Assembly (NCBI RefSeq): GCF_021390425.1
Contig: NZ_JAJUWY010000001.1
Coordinates: 186,001-250,000 of the forward strand
Origin: Lysobacter sp. GX 14042
GTDB taxonomy: Bacteria > Pseudomonadota > Gammaproteobacteria > Xanthomonadales > Xanthomonadaceae
Direction of reading: 5' to 3'
DNA: 64,000 nt
Below, piece after piece: positions 60,407 to 64,000 of this stretch (position 1 is the first letter of the stretch; each line of letters starts with the position of its first letter). The notes beneath the pieces are model-generated. The model was not told where the DNA came from, searched no databases, and saw only the letters and a program-made list of their open reading frames with translations. Made by a program: the position numbers and the translations under genes.

Positions 60407-60889
60407 TCAGTCCAGTTGCGACAGCACGTGCTCGGCCGAGGAGACCCGGTACTCGCCGGGCGCCTCGACGAACAGCTCACGCACCACGCCGTCCTCGACG
60501 ACCATGGCAAAGCGCTTGGCGCGGATGCCCATCCCGTAACCGCTGGCATCGAGCTCCAGGCCGAGCGCGCGGGCGAACTCGGCGTTGCCGTCGGCCAGCA
60601 TCATCATGCCGTCGGGCACGCCCTGGCTCTCGCCCCAGGCCTGCATCACGAAGGGGTCGTTGACCGACAGGCAGGCGACGCGGACGCCACGGTCGCGGAA
60701 GTCCTGGAAGTGCTGCACGAAACCTGGCAGGTGCTGCTCCGAACAGGTGGGGGTGAAGGCACCGGGGACCGCGAACAGCACGGTCTTGCCCTCGCCGAAC
60801 AGGGCGTGGGTGTCGACCGTCTCCACGCCGCCGTTGGCGATGCGCTTGAGGGGCACTTCCGGGAGGGCGTCGCCGACGTTGATGCTCAT
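60407..60889 (-). CDS. Peroxiredoxin, Prx5/AhpE-like
   Basis: A 160-residue thiol peroxidase. Peroxidatic Cys49 is in PGAFTPTCSEQHLPGF, the Prx5 signature, with a second Cys at 73 (VACLSVND). The remaining blocks, FVMQAWGESQGVPDGMMMLADGNAEFARALGLELDASGYGMGIRAKRFAMVVEDGVV, are typical. It reduces H2O2 or organic peroxides using thioredoxin or glutaredoxin. GGAG lies 6 nt before the start. Divergent from cbpA with 129 nt between them. Confidence 0.93.
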   Translation of the reverse strand: MSINVGDALPEVPLKRIANGGVETVDTHALFGEGKTVLFAVPGAFTPTCSEQHLPGFVQHFQDFRDRGVRVACLSVNDPFVMQAWGESQGVPDGMMMLADGNAEFARALGLELDASGYGMGIRAKRFAMVVEDGVVRELFVEAPGEYRVSSAEHVLSQLD

Positions 60890-61018
60890 CTGGAACTCCG
60901 GTGGGGAAAGGCCAAAGTGTATCCGTGCCACGTTCGCCGGGCGCTCACGCCTTGAACCGGCCCGCCGGTGCAACCATGTCGGGCGGGTAATGCGCGCGTG
61001 TGCGCAGTGGAGCCATCG

Positions 61019-61936
61019 ATGCAGTTCAAGGACTACTACGAGACCCTCGGGATAGAGCCCAGTGCGGGCGAGGCGGAGATCAAGACCGCCTATCGCAGGC
61101 TGGCGCGCAAGTACCACCCCGACGTGAGCAAGGAGGCCGACGCCGAAGACCGGTTCAAGGCCGTCAACGAGGCCTACGAGGCCCTTCGCGATCCGCAGAA
61201 GCGGGCCGCCTACGACCAGTTGCGGGCCCGCGGCTACCGGCCCGGCGACGAGGTCCGGCCGCCGCCCGGCGGCTTCGGTGGCGGCGGGTTCGACGGGGTG
61301 GATTTCGAGGAGATCTTCGCCGGCGGCGGGGCCGGGGGGGGCTTCAGCGATTTCTTCGAGCAGATGTTCGGGCAGGGCCGCGGCTTCGGCGGCGGCCAGG
61401 GTGGCTTCCGCCAGCAGCCGGGCGCCCGTCCACGACGCGATACCCGGGCCAAGCTCTCGGTGCCGCTGGAGGCGGTCTACGCCGGTGACAGCGTGCGCAT
61501 CAACGTGGGCGGTCGCGCACTGGACCTGAAAGTGCCCAGGGGGATCTCCCCCGGCAAGTCGATCCGCCTGGGCGGTCAGGGCAGCGGCGGGGGCGACCTG
61601 CTGCTGGAGGTGGAGTACGCCGCCCATCCGAACTTCGAGGTCGACGGGCGCAACGTGATCCACGTGTTGCCGGTGGCGCCGTGGGAGGCCGCGCTGGGAA
61701 CCACGCTGGCGGTGCCGACACTGGGCGGCCAGGTGGAGTTGCGGATTCCGTCGAAGTCCGAGGCCGGGCGCAAGCTGCGCCTTCGCGGGCGCGGCCTGCC
61801 GGGCGGTCCGGGCGAGGCGGACGGCGACCAGATCGTCGAGCTCGAGGTCCTTGCCCCGGTGCCGCGGGACGAGGCGCAGGTCCAGGCCTACGAGCAGATG
61901 CGCGACGCGTTCGGGGAGGGCTGGCGTCGCGATTGA
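61019..61936 (+). CDS. cbpA: Curved DNA-binding protein CbpA / DnaJ C-type co-chaperone
   Basis: 305 residues. The J domain (1-68) has HPD at 33-35 (RKYHPDVSKEAD), so it should stimulate DnaK. A Gly/Phe-rich linker (about 80-140) follows, then the two C-terminal substrate-binding domains (KLSVPLEAVYAGDSVRINVGG, LLLEVEYAAHPNFEVDGRNVIH, LRLRGRGLPGGPGEADGDQIV). There is no zinc finger, so it is CbpA-like rather than DnaJ. Start 61019 (MQFKDYYETLGIEP) matches the family. Confidence 0.94.
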   Translation: MQFKDYYETLGIEPSAGEAEIKTAYRRLARKYHPDVSKEADAEDRFKAVNEAYEALRDPQKRAAYDQLRARGYRPGDEVRPPPGGFGGGGFDGVDFEEIFAGGGAGGGFSDFFEQMFGQGRGFGGGQGGFRQQPGARPRRDTRAKLSVPLEAVYAGDSVRINVGGRALDLKVPRGISPGKSIRLGGQGSGGGDLLLEVEYAAHPNFEVDGRNVIHVLPVAPWEAALGTTLAVPTLGGQVELRIPSKSEAGRKLRLRGRGLPGGPGEADGDQIVELEVLAPVPRDEAQVQAYEQMRDAFGEGWRRD

Positions 61937-61955
61937 GCCGCCCGGCGGGCCGGTG

Positions 61956-62321
61956 TCAGCCCGGCAGGAGCTGGGAGATCACCTCGCCCAGGTCGACCTC
62001 GTTGAACGGCTTGGTGATGTAGGCGCGGGCTCCCTGGCGCATGCCCCAGACGCGGTCGGTGTCCTGGTCCTTGGTGGTGACCAGGACCACCGGGATGTGG
62101 CGCGTGGCCTCGTCGCGGCAGATCGAGCGGGTGGCTTGGAAGCCATTGAGGTTCGGCATCACCACGTCCATGAGCACCAGGTCGGGCAGCTCGCGCCGGG
62201 TGATCTCGACACCCTCGGCACCGTCCTCGGCGGTGAGTGCCTCGTGGCCCAGCTTCTCCACGATGCGACGTATCCCCATCAGCTGTGAGGGCGAGTCGTC
62301 GACGATGAGGATGCGGGCCAT
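61956..62321 (-). CDS. Response regulator, receiver domain only (PilH-like)
   Basis: 121 residues with only a CheY-type receiver. Phospho-acceptor Asp52 is in LVLMDVVMP, acidic pocket Asp8-Asp9 in IVDDS, and Lys104 in YITKPF. It resembles PilG/PilH of type IV pilus (twitching) systems (ATRSICRDEATRHIPVVLVTTKDQDTDRVWGMRQGA), but no pil genes are in the window, so the role is inferred by resemblance. It is convergent with cbpA, with 19 nt between stops. Confidence 0.88.
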   Translation of the reverse strand: MARILIVDDSPSQLMGIRRIVEKLGHEALTAEDGAEGVEITRRELPDLVLMDVVMPNLNGFQATRSICRDEATRHIPVVLVTTKDQDTDRVWGMRQGARAYITKPFNEVDLGEVISQLLPG

Positions 62322-62379
62322 GGGTACTCCGGGGCTGGACGACAGATTGTAGCCGGGCGCGGCAGGCTGGCAAGCTGGG

Positions 62380-63372
62380 TCAGAATGTGACCAGCGTGCG
62401 CCCCAGCGAACCGCCGGCAAGCATCAACCGGAAAACCTCCGGGAGCCCCGCCAGCTCCACCTCGCGGGTGCAGACGTCGTCGAGGCGGTCGGGTTTCCAG
62501 TCGCTGGCCAGGTGTTGCCAGACCGCATCGCGGATGTCGCGTGCGGTCCCGGCCGAGGCCACGCCCAGCAACGACACGCCGCGGATGATGAAGGGCATCA
62601 CCGTGGCCTCCAGTTCCGCCGAGGCGGCCAGCCCTGCGCTGGCGACGTTGCCGTAGGGCGCGGTCTGCGCCAGCAGGCTGGCGAGCATCGGCCCGCCGAC
62701 GTTGTCCAGCCCGCCACCGAAGCGCGCCGACTCCATCGGCCGGACGGTGGCCAGCGTCTCGCGGCCGAGTACTTCGCTCGCGCCCAGCCGGCGCAGGTAA
62801 TCGTGCTGGTCGGCCTTGCCGCTGACCGCGTGCACCTCGTAGCCCGCCTTGCTGAAGATCGACACCGCCAGCGAACCCACGCCCCCGGTGGCGCCGGTCA
62901 CGGCCAGCGGGCCCAGCGCCGGCAGCTGCCGGTTCTCGACCATGCGGAACAGCGCCAGCGCCGCGGTGAAGCCGGCGGTGCCCAGGATCATCGCCTCGCG
63001 CAGGCTGAGGCCGGCGGGCAGGGGCACGGTCCACTTCGACTCCAGCCGCACGTAGCGGCTGTAGCCGCCATCACGGGTCTCGCTGAGGCCACAGCCGGTG
63101 ACCAGCACCTTGTCGCCCTCGCGGAAGGCGGGGTCGCTGGAACGCACCACGTGGCCGGCCGCGTCGATGCCGCCCACCAGCGGAAAGCGCCGCAGGATCC
63201 GGCCCTCGCCGGTGCCTGCCAGCGCGTCCTTGAAGTTGACCGAGGAGTGCGCCGCCTCGATCACCACCTCGCCCGGCGCCAGTTCGTCGAGCGAAACCTG
63301 CTCGATGCCGCTGCGGTAACCGGCGTCGTCGTTGTGGATGCGGAAGGCGTCGAAACGTGCGGGGATGCTCAC
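62380..63372 (-). CDS. acuI: Acrylyl-CoA reductase (AcuI/YhdH-type) NADPH oxidoreductase
   Basis: 330 residues of the zinc-free MDR superfamily. The Rossmann motif is AVTGATGGVGSLAVSIFSKAGYEVHAVSGK near 155-185. Other family blocks are VNFKDALAGTGEGRILRRFPLVGGIDAAGHVV and MPFIIRGVSLLGVASAGTARDIR. YhdH/AcuI reduces acryloyl-CoA with NADPH, a detoxification step. I chose GTG 63372 (VSIPARFDAFRIHNDD), which matches the family start; ATG 63405 would add 11 residues. Confidence 0.9.
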   Translation of the reverse strand: MSIPARFDAFRIHNDDAGYRSGIEQVSLDELAPGEVVIEAAHSSVNFKDALAGTGEGRILRRFPLVGGIDAAGHVVRSSDPAFREGDKVLVTGCGLSETRDGGYSRYVRLESKWTVPLPAGLSLREAMILGTAGFTAALALFRMVENRQLPALGPLAVTGATGGVGSLAVSIFSKAGYEVHAVSGKADQHDYLRRLGASEVLGRETLATVRPMESARFGGGLDNVGGPMLASLLAQTAPYGNVASAGLAASAELEATVMPFIIRGVSLLGVASAGTARDIRDAVWQHLASDWKPDRLDDVCTREVELAGLPEVFRLMLAGGSLGRTLVTF

Positions 63373-63429
63373 GGTGCAAGGCACTCCGGTAGGGGGGAGG
63401 GCCATTGTGCGGCATCACCCCTGGTGGCG

Positions 63430-64000
63430 TCAGCGCAGCGCCGTGCGCTTCTTGCCCTCCAGCCATTTCCCGTTGGGAAGCGGCCGGTACGCGCGCATCC
63501 AGGCCAGCATCGCGTCGATGTCCTCGCCCAGCCACAGGTCGTCGCGCTGCTCCGGGTGCACGAAGCGCTCGCCGACCATGCGCTCCATCATCGCCGCCAA
63601 CGGCCGGTAGAAGCCCCGGACATCAAGGAACGCGCACGGCTTGTCGCCGATCCCCAGCTGCCGCCAGGTCAGCATCTCGAACATCTCCTCGAGGGTGCCG
63701 AAGCCCCCGGGCAGGGCGACGAAACCATCGGCCAGGTCGAACATGCGTTGCTTGCGCTGGTGCATGTTGGCGACGACCTCCAGCCGGGTTGCGCCCTTGT
63801 GCGCCATCTCCAGGTTGACCAGCTGCTCGGGGATCACCCCGGTGACCTCGCCGCCGGCTTCCAGCACCGCGTCGGCCACGATCCCCATCAGCCCGACGTT
63901 GCCGCCGCCGTAGACGAGGCCCAAGCCCTCTTCGGCAAGGCGGCGGCCGAGCAGGGCGGCGGTTTCGGCAAATCCCGGGTCGGCCCCGACGTTGGAGCCG
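63430..64000 (-). CDS. LOG family protein (TIGR00730), cut by window edge
   Basis: 190 codons are visible and the 5' end lies beyond position 64000. The family nucleotide-binding motif PGGFGTLEEMFEMLTW is present, with GLVYGGGNVGLMGIVADAVLEAGGEVTGVIP before it. Upstream in frame comes GSNVGADPGFAETAALLGRRLAEEGLG, the normal LOG N-terminus. LOG proteins are cytokinin riboside 5'-monophosphate phosphoribohydrolases in plants and pathogens; in bacteria they hydrolyse nucleotide monophosphates. Located 57 nt upstream of the acuI start, same direction. Confidence 0.9.
   Translation of the reverse strand, partial: GSNVGADPGFAETAALLGRRLAEEGLGLVYGGGNVGLMGIVADAVLEAGGEVTGVIPEQLVNLEMAHKGATRLEVVANMHQRKQRMFDLADGFVALPGGFGTLEEMFEMLTWRQLGIGDKPCAFLDVRGFYRPLAAMMERMVGERFVHPEQRDDLWLGEDIDAMLAWMRAYRPLPNGKWLEGKKRTALR

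Noticed and set aside
60968-61018. Upstream start for cbpA
   Set aside because: The extra residues are not part of the J-domain family start; MQFKDYYETLGI at 61019 fits homologues.

Overview
This is a high-GC chromosomal segment from a gammaproteobacterium of the Xanthomonadaceae/Lysobacteraceae (Lysobacter-, Luteimonas- or Pseudoxanthomonas-like). The evidence is the dciA/M23-peptidase pair, pepA-holC-valS divergent from lptFG, the smc-zipA-ligA operon, a split lipoate ligase, a MetX-type acyltransferase, an Oar-like TonB receptor, and Gln at GyrA position 83. The genus cannot be fixed by eye. Almost every gene is core metabolism or cell biology. I see no transposase, integron, prophage, CRISPR array or defence island; the only tyrosine recombinase is XerD.

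Layout. 0.3-1.7 kb: an M23 envelope peptidase divergent from dciA. 2.4-7.4 kb (minus): pepA-holC-valS. 7.7-10 kb (plus): lptF-lptG. 10.5-17 kb: RDD membrane protein, xerD, dsbC-like lipoprotein, purL. 17.6-24 kb: GT9 glycosyltransferase, hemolysin III homologue, two-gene lipoate ligase, DUF4136 lipoprotein, cytochrome b561, small Cys-rich protein, TPR lipoprotein, HI0933-type flavoprotein. 24-27 kb: dinB, pssA, PspC protein, a tiny M48-like membrane protein, a hypothetical gene and tRNA-Leu(CAA). 27.2-35.7 kb (minus): DUF3293-ccmABCDEFGHI-metX, a tightly overlapped cytochrome c maturation operon. 35.8-40.4 kb (plus): methionine aminotransferase, omega-amidase, NfeD, slipin, thioredoxin-like protein. 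40.4-45.7 kb: heavy-metal-associated protein, secreted-repeat lipoprotein, rluB-scpB-scpA, YciI-BolA. 45.8-60.3 kb (plus): TonB receptor, smc-zipA-ligA-epmA-mtnA, gyrA. 60.4-64 kb: peroxiredoxin, cbpA, response regulator, AcuI-type reductase and a truncated LOG-family gene.

The most unusual content is repetitive rather than coding. A composite repeat of about 560-575 bp occurs three times in the first 18 kb. Each copy lies between convergent genes, starts 3-8 nt after a stop codon and is oriented so that its internal terminator hairpin serves that gene (valS, lptG, purL). A second palindromic repeat of 128 bp lies between holC and valS, and another copy lies inside purL, in frame, adding about 43 residues. 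A third small repeat is translated inside valS. The segment therefore shows palindromic repeats acting both as 3'-end elements and as protein-coding insertions.

Functional links: DUF3293-ccm-metX looks like one transcript. dsbC, ccmG, ccmH and the thioredoxin-like protein form an envelope thiol-redox theme. Aminotransferase, omega-amidase and mtnA are methionine-salvage steps. smc, scpA/B, xerD, zipA, dciA, holC, ligA and gyrA are chromosome replication, segregation and division functions.
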